From an uncultured Clostridia bacterium (GTDB taxonomy: Bacteria > Bacillota > Clostridia > Oscillospirales > CAG-272): DNA of 6,685 nt. A model generated the notes under the pieces. It was not told where the DNA came from and did no database searches. It saw only the letters and a program-made list of their open reading frames with translations. Each line of letters begins with the position of its first letter. The first letter of the stretch is position 1. Positions 5,902-6,685 of this stretch are shown here, one piece after another. A program made the position numbers and the translations under genes. The DNA lies in the NCBI GenBank assembly GCA_904501985.1, contig CAJGCT010000059.1, positions 1 through 6,685 on the forward strand. Reading direction: 5' to 3'.

Positions 5902-6552
5902 ATGTCTTATAAGCTTGCCATATTCGACCTTGACGGTACTATACTTGATACACTTGAAGACCTGACAGATTCGGTAAACTATGCACTCATAAAAAATGCT
6001 ATGCCGCCGAGAACTGTTGAAGAAATACGAAGTTTTGTGGGAAACGGTGCAAGACTGCTTATAGAACGCGCTGTTCTTACGGGAAGCCCATCGGATACAG
6101 CTAACAAAGTACTTGGTGACTACCATGAATATTACGCCACCCACTCTGATATAAAAACGCGCCCGTATCCCGGAATCATAGATATGTTAACCAATCTGCG
6201 TGCCGCAGGGTGCATGACAGCGGTGCTGTCAAACAAGCCTGATGCCCCTGCAAAGGTACTGTGCGAGCGGTATTTCCCGGGATTATTCCATATCGCTTGC
6301 GGTGAAAAAGAAGGTGTACCGAGAAAGCCTGCACCAAACGGCGTCACATACATATTAGAGCAGCTTTCCATTTCTCCGAAAGATGCCGTATACATAGGCG
6401 ACTCCGATGTTGACATCGAAACAGCCAAAAACGCCGGACTTGACTGTATCAGCGTAGATTGGGGATTCAGAGATGCCGAATTTCTCCGGGGTCACGGTGC
6501 AAAAAACACAGTATCCACTGCCTCTGCGCTTGAAAAACAGATTCTTGAATAG
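5902..6552 (+). CDS. HAD-family hydrolase, phosphoglycolate phosphatase (Gph/PGP) type
   Basis: This 216-residue soluble protein is a HAD-superfamily phosphatase with a helical cap in the Gph-like position. Motif I FDLDGTILDT supplies the nucleophile Asp9 and general acid Asp11; the cap region includes SFVGNGARLLIERAV; motif II is the Ser in AVLSNKP; motif III is the Lys in PRKPAP; motif IV is YIGDSDVDIETAKNAG with metal-binding acids; and SVDWGFRD is the typical C-terminal block of this subfamily. Full length matches the family. ATG 5902 is chosen because AGGGAG (5888-5893) lies 8 nt upstream and MSYKLAIFDLDGT is a normal N-terminus. A role in removing 2-phosphoglycolate is the family default, but relatives also act on sugar phosphates, nucleotides or pyrophosphate, so the substrate is open. 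The gene stands alone, 19 nt before an IS3-family element end. Confidence 0.93.
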   Translation: MSYKLAIFDLDGTILDTLEDLTDSVNYALIKNAMPPRTVEEIRSFVGNGARLLIERAVLTGSPSDTANKVLGDYHEYYATHSDIKTRPYPGIIDMLTNLRAAGCMTAVLSNKPDAPAKVLCERYFPGLFHIACGEKEGVPRKPAPNGVTYILEQLSISPKDAVYIGDSDVDIETAKNAGLDCISVDWGFRDAEFLRGHGAKNTVSTASALEKQILE

Positions 6553-6553
6553 A

Positions 6554-6570
6554 AAAAATACCCTCTCATT
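6554..6570. terminator. Possible half of a terminator interrupted by the IS element
   Basis: Right after the HAD stop codon comes an A-run followed by TACCCTCTCATT. This looks like the left arm of a bidirectional hairpin terminator (A-tract, then a pyrimidine-rich arm), whose matching GAGAGGGTA plus T-run is missing because the IS end begins at about 6572. No complete terminator for the HAD gene is seen in the window. This is an inference from half a structure. Confidence 0.3.
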
Positions 6571-6571
6571 C

Positions 6572-6685
6572 TGAAGTGAACCCAAAAGTTTAGACAAAAA
6601 TCAAAATTAAATCATTTGCGAATGAGCTCGGTATTGAACTGGGCTCATTCCTTTTAATTTGAGAGAAATTCTTTCGTTGTTGTAG
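6572..6685 (-). mobile_element. Right end of an IS3-family (IS150-like) insertion sequence, partial
   Basis: Bases 6572-6596 read TGAAGTGAACCC, then AAAAGTTTAGACA, which matches the style of IS150-group terminal inverted repeats (TG at the tip, ACCC-AAAAGTT-GACA inside). Ten bases further in, the minus strand carries the C-terminus of an OrfB transposase. Transposase orientation makes this the right (3') end. The rest of the element, normally about 1.2-1.5 kb, lies beyond the window. Confidence 0.85.
6607..6685 (-). CDS. IS3-family transposase OrfB, C-terminal 25 codons (partial)
   Basis: Reading in from the window edge, the minus strand encodes YNNERISLKLKGMSPVQYRA and five more residues, then TAA at 6609-6607. 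The motif YNNxR followed by LKGMSPxxYR is the standard ending of the DDE (rve) integrase-core transposase OrfB of IS3-family elements, which cuts and joins element ends. Only the tail is visible, so the DDE residues and the OrfA/OrfB frameshift cannot be checked. It is too short to be found as an ordinary open reading frame here. No defect is seen in the visible part. Confidence 0.88.
   Translation of the reverse strand, partial: YNNERISLKLKGMSPVQYRAHSQMI

Noticed and set aside
1..6685. CRISPR arrays, tRNA or rRNA genes, riboswitches, phage or defence genes
   Set aside because: No regularly spaced direct repeats, no tRNA cloverleaf or rRNA-like block, no leader with known riboswitch motifs, and no such proteins were seen.

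Overview
The window looks like chromosome from an anaerobic Clostridia-type Firmicute, most plausibly a gut Oscillospiraceae/Lachnospiraceae relative. The reasons are AGGAGG-like ribosome binding sites, sigma-A promoters, a HAAS + DUF4097-like membrane gene pair, a lipoprotein sugar-binding protein, an MsmX/UgpC-type ATPase and a group IIC intron relic. Taxonomy is inferred from gene style, not from a search.

Layout, left to right. (1) 1-434, minus: N-terminal 144 residues of a carbohydrate-importer ATPase (MsmX/UgpC/MalK type), cut by the window edge. (2) 435-741: noncoding, holding the 5' leader of that ATPase gene and AT-rich inverted repeats. (3) 742-2540, minus: two translationally coupled genes, a HAAS-type multi-pass membrane protein followed by a membrane-anchored beta-repeat protein (DUF4097-like), overlapping by TTGA. 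(4) 2541-2730: divergent intergenic region with an extended -10 promoter for the plus strand. (5) 2731-3387, plus: trmB, tRNA (guanine-N7)-methyltransferase. (6) 3464-4969, plus: lipoprotein solute-binding protein (family 1, sugar type) without permease genes beside it. (7) 4970-5165: convergent intergenic region holding a perfect 21-bp-stem terminator hairpin and, next to it on the minus strand, a relic of a group II intron (domains V and VI). (8) 5166-5753, minus: two-TM membrane protein of unknown function. (9) 5754-5901: divergent promoter region with two strong sigma-A promoters. (10) 5902-6552, plus: HAD phosphatase of the phosphoglycolate phosphatase (Gph) type. (11) 6572-6685, minus: the right end of an IS3-family element, with the last 25 codons of its transposase.

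Functionally the window is a mix of housekeeping genes (trmB, gph-like), sugar import parts (a shared ATPase and an orphan binding protein, which could work together but are not in one operon), an envelope or signalling accessory pair, and two mobile-element traces, both sitting next to transcription-terminator structures. I saw no clear new defence or biosynthetic system. The most unusual item is the minimal intron relic docked against the terminator hairpin.
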